Assembly (NCBI GenBank): GCA_020524245.1
Contig: JAIVLN010000001.1
Coordinates: 744,001 to 808,000, forward strand
Origin: Rossellomorea aquimaris
Lineage (GTDB): Bacteria; Bacillota; Bacilli; Bacillales; Fictibacillaceae
Reading direction: 5' to 3'
DNA length: 64,000 bases
Shown: piece by piece, positions 8,645-16,679 of the stretch
Layout of the letters: every line of letters starts with the position of its first letter
Position numbering within the stretch: the stretch's first letter is position 1
Position numbers and translations under genes: made by a program
The notes under the pieces: model-generated
Databases searched by the model: none
Told to the model about the DNA's origin: nothing
The model's input: the letters and a program-made list of their open reading frames with translations, nothing else

Positions 8645-9315
8645 TCGAAGACCTCAATTTTATAGCCTAATCCTCTAACTGTCTTGATTGAGACGGTAGC
8701 GTTAGACCTGGATAATTTATCTCGAATCCGTTTGATATGTACGTCAATCGTACGATCATCGCCCTCATAATCCATCCCCCATATACGTTCAATCAATTGA
8801 TTCCTTGTGAAAATTTGTTCTGGATAGCTTGCCATGGTATACAACAAATCGAATTCTTTAAGGGGCATAGTCAGTTTTCCGCCCTCCACCTGTATTTCTT
8901 TTTTTGAGGTGTTCATCGTCACATTCCCTACGTTCAACTCATGAGAAGCTTCCACCTGATACCTTCTTAATAAAGCTTTAACCCGCATGACGATTTCCAA
9001 CGGATCAAAAGGTTTGACAACGTAATCATCGGTTCCTAATTGGAATCCTTTCACTTTATCCTTTGTTTCACCTTTGGCGGTGACCATCAAGACCGGGATT
9101 TTATAGTATTGTCTGATTTCCTGACATAGCTCATAACCATCTACTCTCGGCATCATAAGATCAATGATGGCCAAATCAATCTGTTCTTTTTCCAAATGTT
9201 CAATGGCTTCTTGTCCATCCTTCGCTTTCACGACCTGATACCCTTCATTTCGAATATATAATGAAATCAATTCCAAAATATTTGGATCATCATCTGTAAT
9301 TAATATTCTCACCAT
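8641..9315 (-). CDS. OmpR/PhoB-family response regulator
   Basis: 224 residues. The N-terminal receiver domain has the acidic pocket ITDDD, phospho-acceptor Asp52 in IIDLMMP and the conserved lysine in DDYVVKPFDP. The C-terminal winged helix (about residues 128-222) has the RTIDVHIKRIRDKL recognition helix region and ends with VRGLGYKIE. It is the first gene of a two-gene operon with the kinase. The start ATG is preceded by GAAGGG about 11 bases away. The candidate target is the 11-bp tandem repeat at 7235-7256 in front of the RND pump. Confidence 0.93.
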   Translation of the reverse strand: MVRILITDDDPNILELISLYIRNEGYQVVKAKDGQEAIEHLEKEQIDLAIIDLMMPRVDGYELCQEIRQYYKIPVLMVTAKGETKDKVKGFQLGTDDYVVKPFDPLEIVMRVKALLRRYQVEASHELNVGNVTMNTSKKEIQVEGGKLTMPLKEFDLLYTMASYPEQIFTRNQLIERIWGMDYEGDDRTIDVHIKRIRDKLSRSNATVSIKTVRGLGYKIEVFE

Positions 9316-9355
9316 GAAACGTGCATCCCTTCATCTTTTATCAGTGGACGATTTA

Positions 9356-9384
9356 AGTATACCACCAAAAAAAGTCATAAAGAA
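9356..9384 (-). promoter_or_regulatory. Candidate sigma-A promoter of the two-component operon
   Basis: On the minus strand TTCTTT, 17 bases, then TATACT with an upstream TGG (extended -10). The -35 overlaps the lysC terminator. Confidence 0.4.
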
Positions 9385-9408
9385 AAGCCGTCTCTATTGA
9401 CGGCTTTT
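9383..9408 (-). terminator. lysC terminator
   Basis: AAAAGCCGTC / GACGGCTTTT with a 6-base loop, just downstream of the lysC stop on the minus strand. Confidence 0.85.
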
Positions 9409-9422
9409 ACAACACGTGTCTG

Positions 9423-9923
9423 TTAAAGACTATTAACCGGTTGACGTGCTTCTAACTCAAATGCATCATGCAAACATTCAATCGCAGCAATCATCGATGT
9501 ACTATCGACAATCGTTGAGACTTTGATTTCGGACGTGCTGACCATTTTCACTTTGATCTGCTCTCTCGCAAGTACATCGAACATTTTTGCAGCAACCCCA
9601 GGATTTGAAATCATACCAGAGCCTACGATGGAGACTTTGGCAAGGTCTCCTTCATACGATACTTGTTCGAAATTCAACTGGCTCTGATGCTGACTTAATA
9701 CCTCAAGTGTCTCTTGTAATGCCACTGAATCGACTGAGAAAGAGATATCCGTTGATTGATTTCCGTTTGTGTTCTGGATGATGATATCAACGTTGATATG
9801 ATGATTGGATAACGTTGTAAATAGTGTTGATAAGGTCGCCATTCCATCTGGTAACCCATGCACAGTCACCTTCGTCACATAGTCCTCGAACGCAATCCCT
9901 CTTACCATCAAGTTCCCTTCCAT
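9423..9923 (-). other. lysC: Internal translation start giving the aspartokinase II beta subunit
   Basis: Within lysC, GAGGAGG stands 8 bases before an in-frame ATG at 9923, which is codon 246 of the alpha chain. The 166-residue product would hold only the ACT regulatory domains. B. subtilis aspartokinase II is known to be an alpha2beta2 enzyme whose beta chain is made by an in-frame internal start at the equivalent codon, so this is a conserved device and not a chance match. Confidence 0.85.
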
Positions 9924-10658
9924 TTCTACTTCCTCCTCTATCCTTGTACCCGTTTCTTTTTCTATACTTGATCGCACTTCTAATGGCACATCGTAATTTT
10001 TCGCGAATTCTACAGACCTCGGATGCAATACCCCTGCTCCTAGATTCGCTAACTCAAGCATTTCATCGTAAGAGATCGCTTCAAGTTTTCGAGCACCCTT
10101 TACAACTCTAGGATCTGTTGTGAATACCCCTGTCACATCTGTGTATATTTCACATTTTGCAGCTTTTAATGAAGCTGCCAAAGCAACTGCTGTTGTATCG
10201 GATCCACCTCGTCCAAGCGTTGCAATTTCCTCATCTTCTGTTATCCCCTGGAATCCAGCTACAATGACAATTTTCCCAGTCGCTAATTGTGCATTGATTC
10301 GCCTTGGATCGATATCCAAGATACGGGCATTTCCATATACAGCCTCTGTTTTAATTCCCGCTTGCCAACCTGTAAGCGACACCGCATCATACCCTTTTTG
10401 CTGTAACGCCATCGCGAGGAGGGACATTGACACTTGTTCTCCTGTAGACACCAACATATCAAGCTCCCTTTTTGATGGGCTGTCCGAAATGCTGTTCGCG
10501 AGTTCAAATAAATGGTCTGTGCTCTTACCCATAGCTGAAACGACAACGACGACTTCATTCCCTTGTTGATACGTTTCTATGACGCGTTCTGCTACATTCT
10601 GAATTCTTTCAACGGAACCAACGGAGGTACCTCCGTATTTTTGTACGATTAGAGCCAT
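9423..10658 (-). CDS. lysC: Aspartokinase II, alpha subunit
   Basis: 411 residues. It phosphorylates L-aspartate in the first step of the lysine, diaminopimelate, threonine and methionine pathway. The kinase domain opens with VQKYGGTSVGS and contains GRGGSDTTAVALA. Two ACT domains follow from about residue 250 (MVRGIAFEDYVTKVTVHG and LAKVSIVGSGMISNPGVA) and bind lysine for feedback inhibition. The start is the ATG at 10658 with AAAGGA 8 bases upstream; the frame can be extended to 10682 but without a ribosome site. A lysine riboswitch lies in the leader and an internal start makes the beta subunit, as in B. subtilis LysC. It is transcribed alone. Confidence 0.93.
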   Translation of the reverse strand: MALIVQKYGGTSVGSVERIQNVAERVIETYQQGNEVVVVVSAMGKSTDHLFELANSISDSPSKRELDMLVSTGEQVSMSLLAMALQQKGYDAVSLTGWQAGIKTEAVYGNARILDIDPRRINAQLATGKIVIVAGFQGITEDEEIATLGRGGSDTTAVALAASLKAAKCEIYTDVTGVFTTDPRVVKGARKLEAISYDEMLELANLGAGVLHPRSVEFAKNYDVPLEVRSSIEKETGTRIEEEVEMEGNLMVRGIAFEDYVTKVTVHGLPDGMATLSTLFTTLSNHHINVDIIIQNTNGNQSTDISFSVDSVALQETLEVLSQHQSQLNFEQVSYEGDLAKVSIVGSGMISNPGVAAKMFDVLAREQIKVKMVSTSEIKVSTIVDSTSMIAAIECLHDAFELEARQPVNSL

Positions 10659-10737
10659 GCTTCCATTCCTTTCACATAACAAAATTTACTACGCTAGAGA
10701 ATACGGTTGATGTATTGTTCATCTAAAAATATAAAAA

Positions 10738-10860
10738 GGATTGACTCAACCAAAGTGTGACGGACTTTTCAAAGAACCACGTTCCTCTTGATAAGAGTTG
10801 TAGTCGAATTGAAAAAATATCGTCAGACTTGAGAGTCAATCCTCAACGTCTGCCACACTT
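10738..10860 (-). terminator. Riboswitch expression platform with two competing pairings
   Basis: Read on the minus strand there are four segments in order: A AAGTGTGGCAGAC (10860-10848), B GGATTGACTC (10842-10833), C GTCCGTCACACTT (10765-10753), D GAGTCAATCC (10747-10738). B pairs perfectly with D just before TTTTTATATTTTT, a terminator with a long loop. A pairs with C over 13 positions with one wobble and one mismatch. The two pairings cross, so they look mutually exclusive, as expected for a lysine-controlled terminator and antiterminator. Confidence 0.6.
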
Positions 10861-10870
10861 ATTCCCTTGC

Positions 10871-11059
10871 GTGAGATAGTCCTCCATACGACATCAGGGA
10901 GATGTGTCGTATGACAGCCCTGCATTTTTTCAATGCAGGTCCAGCTGGATGAAGGTTGAGTCGACGAACCAGCTTCGGCGAATTCCCCTTTCCATTGCAT
11001 TCACAAGAGCTCAACCTCTTCATGCAACGTACTATTGGTTTCCGCGCCTCTACCATCAC
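10871..11059 (-). ncRNA. Lysine riboswitch (L box) aptamer
   Basis: Conserved L-box elements appear in order on the minus strand: GTAGAGGCGCGG near the 5' end, AAGAGGTTGAGCTCTTG, the near-invariant GAAAGGGGAATTCGCCGAAG (about 11000-10977), GGGCTGTCATACGACA, and GGAGGACTATCTCAC closing the P1 helix with the 5' GTGATGGTAG. It lies between the promoter at 11098-11126 and lysC. Lysine binding would favour termination. Short open frames over this region on either strand are incidental. Confidence 0.95.
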
Positions 11060-11097
11060 TTCATCATGAAGTGTGGCCTGAAAATTTAATTGCTTGT

Positions 11098-11126
11098 ATT
11101 CTATCAAAAACCGGAAAAAGAAACAA
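11098..11126 (-). promoter_or_regulatory. Sigma-A promoter of the lysC leader
   Basis: On the minus strand TTGTTT, a 17-base spacer and TAGAAT, placing the RNA start near 11091, about 30 bases ahead of the riboswitch aptamer. Confidence 0.65.
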
Positions 11127-11237
11127 TAAAAAATTTTTCCAGTATGACAATCTCAGTTTTTTTCTGTATTCGTTCACATATAGAGAGGGAAGAAGCAAAT
11201 AATAACGTTATCTTGTTTGGCGTAAGGAGTTCTTAAT

Positions 11238-12197
11238 ATGATCCTTCGGTTTGGGTATGTATCGACTGCGCTTCATTTGTGGGAATCTACCCCCGCACAC
11301 ACACTCACCTTTACGAATTGGAAAAAGCTTTCGAAAGATGAACGGGAAGATAAACTGAAAAGAGTAACGGGACAAAACATCGAAAACACGAAGCGAGCCA
11401 TCTATTACAATATCGCTCAAGGTATCCATGTGTACCGGCTATCGTCATCCATCGTTCCTCTTGCCACTCATCCGGAGGTTTTATGGGATTATATCACGCC
11501 TTTCCAGGATCAGTTCAAAGAAATCGGAGAGCTGATTCAAAAATACTCAATGCGTGTCAGTTTTCACCCAAACCAATATACAGTCTTCACGAGTCCGAAT
11601 GATCGAGTAACAACCAATGCAGTAAAGGATATGGAGTACCATTATGAGATGCTCAAAATGATGGGGGTACAAAAGCAGGCGAACATGAACATTCATGTCG
11701 GTGGTGTATACGGTGACAAAGAAACCGCAATCGAACGATTTCATCAGAATATAGAACAGTTAGATCGAAAAATCAAATCCCAGGTCACACTTGAGAATGA
11801 TGATAAAACATACACTTCCAGGGAAACACTCGAGGTTTGCCGTGCTCATTCGTTGCCTTTCGTATTTGATTATCACCATTATTGGGCCAATCCTGGAGAT
11901 GAAGATGATCTGGTAAATCTTTTACCTGAGATCTACTCGACGTGGAATCAAATCGATTATCCACCTAAATTCCATCTGTCATCACCAAAGTCTGAAAAAG
12001 AATATCGCGCACATGCCGGGTACGTAGATATGGAATTTTCCCTCCCTTTCATTAAGAGCCTGGTGAAATACGGGGAAGACGCAGATATCATGATTGAGGC
12101 CAAGATGAAAGACAAAGCCTCACTGAAAATTGTAGAAGAACTTTCAACCATACGAGGGTACAAGCGAATTGACGGTGCAGTGATTTGGATAAAATGA
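11238..12197 (+). CDS. uvsE: UV damage endonuclease UvdE/UvsE
   Basis: 319 residues. It nicks DNA immediately 5' of cyclobutane dimers and 6-4 photoproducts and starts light-independent alternative excision repair. This is a TIM-barrel, endonuclease-IV-like fold with a metal centre. Visible family blocks are RFGYVSTALHLWE at the N-terminus, RLSSSIVPLATHPE, VSFHPNQYTV, MNIHVGGVYGDKE, LENDDKTYT and FDYHHYWANPG, with His, Glu and Asp metal ligands. The ATG is preceded by AAGGAG with 8-base spacing. The LOV-STAS light receptor gene follows 99 bases downstream on the same strand with no terminator seen between, so co-transcription is possible. Confidence 0.93.
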   Translation: MILRFGYVSTALHLWESTPAHTLTFTNWKKLSKDEREDKLKRVTGQNIENTKRAIYYNIAQGIHVYRLSSSIVPLATHPEVLWDYITPFQDQFKEIGELIQKYSMRVSFHPNQYTVFTSPNDRVTTNAVKDMEYHYEMLKMMGVQKQANMNIHVGGVYGDKETAIERFHQNIEQLDRKIKSQVTLENDDKTYTSRETLEVCRAHSLPFVFDYHHYWANPGDEDDLVNLLPEIYSTWNQIDYPPKFHLSSPKSEKEYRAHAGYVDMEFSLPFIKSLVKYGEDADIMIEAKMKDKASLKIVEELSTIRGYKRIDGAVIWIK

Positions 12198-12296
12198 GAT
12201 AAATGTCATACTTCCATGTTAGATCAATTTTTGTTTTTCTAATTAGGTGTGGTAAGGTTAAATTAGCTAAAAGATTCGGTTAGGAGTTTTTTTCAA

Positions 12297-13082
12297 ATGT
12301 ATGATTGGGGCAATAGACGATTCAATAATATTGAACTACTAAATAAAGCACTAGACTCCTCCCAGACTGGGATAGTGATTACCGATCCAGACCAGGACGA
12401 CAATCCAATCATCTATGTCAATCAAGGTTTTACATATACCACGGGCTATGAACCTGAGGAAACTCTTGGGCGAAACTGTCGGTTTCTTCAAGGGTCAAAT
12501 ACAGATCCAGATCATGTACTCCGTATCCGAAAAGCGATTGAAGAATATCATTCCATCTCTGTGAATCTAGTCAATTATCGAAAAAATGGTGAGGAATTCA
12601 TCAATCAGCTGACGATTGACCCTGTCTACATCGAGGATGAACAGAAATACTATTTTGTCGGGGTACAGAAAGAGATTACGAATGAAGTCCAATATCAGAG
12701 GAAATTGAAACTAGCTTTGAAGGAAGTGGAATTGTTGTCCACTCCACTCGTCCCTGTAAAAAACGGAGTATCCGTCATCCCGCTTATTGGGGTTTTGACC
12801 GATACTCGATTTGATGTACTGATTTCTGTGCTCTCGAAAAACAAGGCTTTGGACGATTTAGATTTCCTCATTATTGATCTATCCGGGTTAGCCTCCTTCG
12901 ATGGACAAATTTCACATCATTTGTCCCACTTGAAAGATTGGCTTCAGCTTCTTGGAGTAGAGCTTGTTTTGTCAGGTATCAGTCCAGATATGGCTTACAA
13001 TCTCGGTAAAGAGCATAATAATCTGCTTAACATGAAAGCATTCGCCAATATACAAACTGCTATTTCTGACTTGCCAGAATAA
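12297..13082 (+). CDS. ytvA: Blue-light photoreceptor, LOV-STAS protein (YtvA-like)
   Basis: 261 residues. The N-terminal LOV/PAS domain (about residues 12-125) binds FMN and carries the photoreactive cysteine Cys61 in GRNCRFLQG, with NYRKNGEEF and VGVQKEITN typical of LOV domains. A linker helix joins it to a C-terminal STAS domain (about 150-255) containing LIIDLSGLASFD. Light forms a flavin-cysteinyl adduct; in B. subtilis the protein acts with RsbR paralogues in the stressosome to activate sigma-B. Length and order match YtvA. TAGGAG lies 10 bases before the ATG. The sequence around 12240 has only a weak sigma-B-like promoter, which I do not call. Confidence 0.93.
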   Translation: MYDWGNRRFNNIELLNKALDSSQTGIVITDPDQDDNPIIYVNQGFTYTTGYEPEETLGRNCRFLQGSNTDPDHVLRIRKAIEEYHSISVNLVNYRKNGEEFINQLTIDPVYIEDEQKYYFVGVQKEITNEVQYQRKLKLALKEVELLSTPLVPVKNGVSVIPLIGVLTDTRFDVLISVLSKNKALDDLDFLIIDLSGLASFDGQISHHLSHLKDWLQLLGVELVLSGISPDMAYNLGKEHNNLLNMKAFANIQTAISDLPE

Positions 13083-13116
13083 GAAGCCTGAGTTCAATAC
13101 TCAAGGCTTCATTTTT
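13083..13116 (+). terminator. Terminator after ytvA
   Basis: GAAGCCTGAG / CTCAAGGCTTC with a one-base bulge and 7-base loop, followed by a run of T. It overlaps the last codons of the convergent lipoprotein gene. Confidence 0.8.
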
Positions 13117-14027
13117 TTATAACTGTGGTAGTGGTGGATTGCCAATCCACCATAAGCAGTTGCAGTTTCGTATTGCTTCTCAACTAACTGAAGTTGCTCC
13201 TCCATATACGCTTCCCCTTCCTCGTGGAAGGTGACCTTTTCAGGCTCGACATCCTTCGTTTCAACCCCTATGATGAGCTTCGTTCCATTGCTATTTGCAT
13301 AAGACATTTCATGTTCAGTGTGATGTAGGATTGAATCGATTCCTTCCGCTCGATCACGATACGCCATGATGACGACATGATTCACCATATCCATCACATG
13401 GTCGGATAAGGCTTTATCATCCCCATTATATGTGGTGTAATACTTCTCACTATCAAACCAGAACGGTATAGCGACCATGAACGACAGATGTCTATCCTTT
13501 TCATATGTATGTATTTTCGTTACATAAGTCTTTATTCCATCCAGGTATTGCTGGATTATTCGCTCTGAATCGGCAGTATCCCAGTCATCCAGAAGATATG
13601 GCTCAATATCGAATTGGATGCCATCAAATCGTTCGTCTGAAGTAGAGTTTGCATTAAAATCCAGGATTTGTTCAATTCGTTGAATAGGTTCTTTATGCTC
13701 ATGACTCCATGTAGGTTCACCATCCAACGCATAGACTTCTATTTTCTTCTCATGGGCAAGTCTGATGAAGGAGCGGTAATGATCAGGATTGCGAGTCAAA
13801 TAGGTAGAGTCCTCGGTTCCACCAACGTATAGATAAATTGCACCGATTCCTTTATGAATTGCAAAATCGATTAAATCATGTCGAGATTCCTCTGTGTGGA
13901 TTTCTTTGCTGGGATGCCATGCCCACATCGCTTTGTCATGAAGAACATCCGCCTCATCAGGAGCACAGCTCGTAAGTAGCAGAACTCCCAACAACAGTAC
14001 ATATACAATTGAACCTTTTATGTTCAT
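13101..14027 (-). CDS. Lipoprotein with TIM-barrel glycosidase-like region
   Basis: 308 residues. A lipoprotein signal peptide with lipobox LLTSC gives lipidated Cys21, so the protein is anchored outside the membrane. The body resembles a GH18- or GHL-type barrel: IGAIYLYVGG strand, IEVYALDGEPTW, then FDGIQFDIEPYLL, where a DxE pair sits at a strand end like the DxxDxDxE catalytic motif of GH18, and HVVIMAYRD later. The full GH18 motif is not present, so enzymatic activity is uncertain. Its TGA lies inside the shared hairpin at 13083-13116. I do not recognise a named family member. It is a single gene with no functional partner nearby. Confidence 0.6.
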   Translation of the reverse strand: MNIKGSIVYVLLLGVLLLTSCAPDEADVLHDKAMWAWHPSKEIHTEESRHDLIDFAIHKGIGAIYLYVGGTEDSTYLTRNPDHYRSFIRLAHEKKIEVYALDGEPTWSHEHKEPIQRIEQILDFNANSTSDERFDGIQFDIEPYLLDDWDTADSERIIQQYLDGIKTYVTKIHTYEKDRHLSFMVAIPFWFDSEKYYTTYNGDDKALSDHVMDMVNHVVIMAYRDRAEGIDSILHHTEHEMSYANSNGTKLIIGVETKDVEPEKVTFHEEGEAYMEEQLQLVEKQYETATAYGGLAIHHYHSYKKMKP

Positions 14028-14075
14028 AAATATCGTCTCGCTTTTTTCAAGGCTTCTTTCAACTCTATTGTACTA

Positions 14076-14108
14076 TAAAAATGCGCAGCCCTTTTGAAAG
14101 GTTGCGCA
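14076..14108 (-). terminator. Terminator after the M14 carboxypeptidase gene
   Basis: Read on the minus strand, TGCGCAACC / GGGCTGCGCA hairpin followed by TTTTTAT. Confidence 0.8.
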
Positions 14109-14119
14109 AGCATTGATAT

Positions 14120-15772
14120 CTATTTTCCGGAATCCATGATGGATTGGATTTGTTTCCGTGAATCGATACCTCTGACGAATCGGTAGATCGGAAGCTCTTC
14201 TCCCACCTCAGATTCAATGAAGTTGAACGTCACATAGCTGTCATCCGATTCTGGTTCTAAAGCGACCGATGCCAGGTTTGCTGAAGGCTGGGATGTCAAT
14301 ACAATAAAGGTTCCTCTTTCAAATTGGACTTCCTTGTCAGTCACCTTAGTTGTTACGTTCGTCAACTTATGTCCTTCGTATGTTCCACCATCCTCTTTCT
14401 CCGTAACTGTAAATGCTTCGACAGGTAAACGCACATCCCGAGGTAATTGGAATACCTTTACACCGCTATGTCTCAATTTCTCCACCACTTCCCTCTGGTT
14501 TGGAGGGAGCAAGTAAGCTGTCGGTCGTTCCCTCGTTAGAGTGGCTTTTGCATCTGAAGAACTGAAGTATTGGACGGGGATCTCTTTGATGTTCCCTTCT
14601 TTTATGTCAACGACTTCCAGCATCTGATTTGGCACTTCAACACGATCATCTTCAATGACAATCAAATCATCATCGTTCATCTTGAGTCCCTTTTTCACAA
14701 GTTTTGCTCTCTCGGTCCACACGAGCTTTTTGATATCCCATGCATTTTCAGCAGTCGTACGGATCAGTTCTGTATGGGTTTCAACTTGCGCTTGGACACG
14801 ACGCTTGAAATTTTCTCTGCCAATACCGATTCCCCGTGTTTCAACTAGGAAAGAGAATGATGGCGTGAGAGCATATGCATTTCTTCCGATTCTTGCATCC
14901 GTTCCTCCTTCTTTAATGACGACCTTGTCCCCATCACGATCTGTTACATAATAATGGCTGTTGGAAAAACCGGATTCTGTCAGTTGTGCTTGCGCATTTT
15001 TTACAAATAAGGAGTCTGATGTTTCACGGATCTTCTCAGGTATATTCAGATTTTTACCCGACAATATGAGCAAATCATGGTATTTCAAGTAGCCTTCTTC
15101 TCCTAAATCGCTGAACACTTCATTCCCAACACTGTATTCATGCGTATCAATCGTCACTTCAGGGTTATAACGGTTAAACAGATCATGGACAGCCTTGATT
15201 TCCGGTAGATCAAACTTCACGTGATCCCGATTGCCATCCAGATCATTTGCCATTCTACGCTCAAAAGCATAAGAGCCATCAGGATTAATTCTTGGCACGA
15301 TGATGACATTCACATGATTGAGTACTTCATCACCGAATTCTTCAGTCAGTTTTTTCGCCATGACGAGGACACTTTCACCACCCGCAGGTTCATCGCCATG
15401 GATTTGTCCTTGAAGCCATACAGTCGGTTTACGATGTTCGTAGCCATCCTCTTTCATGTAAAATAGGGCAGGGATGTCTCGTCCCTCCAGTGATTCCCCG
15501 ATGTTTTTCACTTTCAAGGAATCACTTTTCTCATCTAGCTCCCGGATAAACTCGAGCATTTCTTCCTGAGTAGTGAACGCTTTCCCTTCCTTTTTGAAAG
15601 CAGGCGTATCAAATTCAACCTCTGGAGTAGGATATAGTTTTAAGACTTGATCAGGTTGGGAGTATTCCTTTTCATAATAAGGCGTTCCCTCGGCTGAGAC
15701 AGAGTGCTCAGTCCTTAATGGTGACACGAGCATCCATACGGTCAGAAATCCAATTACTCTCTTGTTTAGCAT
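14120..15772 (-). CDS. Secreted M14-family zinc carboxypeptidase
   Basis: 550 residues from the ATG at 15772, preceded by AGGAG at 7 bases; an upstream in-frame start at 15811 lacks a ribosome site. The signal peptide ends near VSA (residue 27). The catalytic domain shows the zinc ligands His125 and Glu128 in QIHGDEPAGG and His211 in DTHEY, RINPDGSYAF with the substrate-binding arginine region, and the catalytic glutamate in FLVETRGIG. A C-terminal domain of about 200 residues follows. It removes C-terminal residues from peptides outside the cell; the exact specificity, protein or cell-wall peptide, cannot be told. It is a single-gene unit with its own terminator. Confidence 0.85.
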   Translation of the reverse strand: MLNKRVIGFLTVWMLVSPLRTEHSVSAEGTPYYEKEYSQPDQVLKLYPTPEVEFDTPAFKKEGKAFTTQEEMLEFIRELDEKSDSLKVKNIGESLEGRDIPALFYMKEDGYEHRKPTVWLQGQIHGDEPAGGESVLVMAKKLTEEFGDEVLNHVNVIIVPRINPDGSYAFERRMANDLDGNRDHVKFDLPEIKAVHDLFNRYNPEVTIDTHEYSVGNEVFSDLGEEGYLKYHDLLILSGKNLNIPEKIRETSDSLFVKNAQAQLTESGFSNSHYYVTDRDGDKVVIKEGGTDARIGRNAYALTPSFSFLVETRGIGIGRENFKRRVQAQVETHTELIRTTAENAWDIKKLVWTERAKLVKKGLKMNDDDLIVIEDDRVEVPNQMLEVVDIKEGNIKEIPVQYFSSSDAKATLTRERPTAYLLPPNQREVVEKLRHSGVKVFQLPRDVRLPVEAFTVTEKEDGGTYEGHKLTNVTTKVTDKEVQFERGTFIVLTSQPSANLASVALEPESDDSYVTFNFIESEVGEELPIYRFVRGIDSRKQIQSIMDSGK

Positions 15773-15916
15773 GACTTTTCTCCTCTCGTTATTCGTTGAA
15801 TTCGACCGCATTTACTTCAATTAGTATTCATCTCTTTTGGTAAAATATTCTTTTTCTGCGGCATAGGAAACAATTACCGGTTTCATAGTTTCATAGAACT
15901 ATGCAATACTTTTAGT

Positions 15917-16537
15917 ATGAAAACACTTACAACACTACTCACACTATTGTTGTCTGTCACTTTAGTCACGGGTATTCATAATGAAGCATCTGCTGCTTCT
16001 ACTCATACAGTCAAATCTGGAGATACGATGTGGAAAATTGCATCCTATTATCAGATTGGAACGTCCGAAATCATCAATGCGAATCCACAAGTTGAAAATC
16101 CAGATCGTATTTATCCTGGGCAAAAATTGAACATCCCTGATAACAGCGGAGTGCGGTCCATTGAAAAGCAAGTCGTTCAACTGGTGAACGAAGAACGTGC
16201 GAAGTATGGTCTTCAACCGCTAAAAGAGAATTGGGAGCTTTCAAGAGTTGCCCGGTATAAATCGAAGGATATGATTGAAAACAATTACTTTAGTCATACG
16301 TCCCCAACTTACGGAAGTCCGTTTAAGATGATTCGAGATTTCGGCATTGACTATCGTGCTGCAGGTGAAAATATAGCTGCAGGTCAACGCACAGCTGAAG
16401 AGGTCGTGAAAGCTTGGATGAACAGTGAAGGGCATCGTAAAAACATCCTGTCCAGCAACTACAAAGAAATCGGCGTAGGATATGCTAATGGAGGGAACTA
16501 CGGACACTACTGGACACAAATGTTCATCAGCCAATAA
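15917..16537 (+). CDS. Secreted LysM-CAP (SCP/PR1) domain protein
   Basis: 206 residues. The signal peptide is cleaved near ASA at about residue 26. A LysM peptidoglycan-binding domain (residues 30-76, HTVKSGDTMWKIASYYQIG to YPGQKLNIP) is followed by a CAP domain (about 83-204) with LVNEERAKYGLQPL, NYFSHTSP, AGENIAAGQ, WMNSEGHRKNIL and GHYWTQMF. It resembles YkwD/SafA-type spore coat or cell-wall proteins, and may be a wall-associated protein. There is no convincing Shine-Dalgarno sequence before the ATG, which is odd here; the leader around 15840-15916 is AT-rich with no clear sigma-A promoter. Confidence 0.85.
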   Translation: MKTLTTLLTLLLSVTLVTGIHNEASAASTHTVKSGDTMWKIASYYQIGTSEIINANPQVENPDRIYPGQKLNIPDNSGVRSIEKQVVQLVNEERAKYGLQPLKENWELSRVARYKSKDMIENNYFSHTSPTYGSPFKMIRDFGIDYRAAGENIAAGQRTAEEVVKAWMNSEGHRKNILSSNYKEIGVGYANGGNYGHYWTQMFISQ

Positions 16538-16549
16538 TAAAAGAAATGA

Positions 16550-16580
16550 GGGCAGCCCTAAAAGCTTAGGGCTGCCTTTT
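16550..16580 (+). terminator. Terminator after the LysM-CAP gene
   Basis: GGGCAGCCCTA / TAGGGCTGCC around a short loop, followed by TTTT. A second weaker repeat, AACGTCC / GGACGTT, spans 16581-16621. Confidence 0.85.
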
Positions 16581-16636
16581 AACGTCCTCCATTCTCAGAT
16601 TTTCGCATTATCGGGGACGTTAGAACAGACGTAAAA

Positions 16637-16666
16637 AAAGAGCTTGGATCTTATTCCAAGCTCTTT
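16637..16666 (-). terminator. Terminator after the MFS gene
   Basis: AAAGAGCTTGGA / TCCAAGCTCTTT with a 6-base loop; the T run is on the minus strand. Confidence 0.85.
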
Positions 16667-16679
16667 CATCTTATGCCTA

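Noticed and set aside
10859-11107. An 82-codon open frame on the minus strand and a 61-codon frame on the plus strand
   Set aside because: Both lie over the lysine riboswitch aptamer, whose conserved RNA blocks explain the sequence; neither has a ribosome site.
12230-12270. Sigma-B promoter for ytvA
   Set aside because: GTTTTT with a short spacer and TGGTAA matches only in part; spacing and both boxes are poor.
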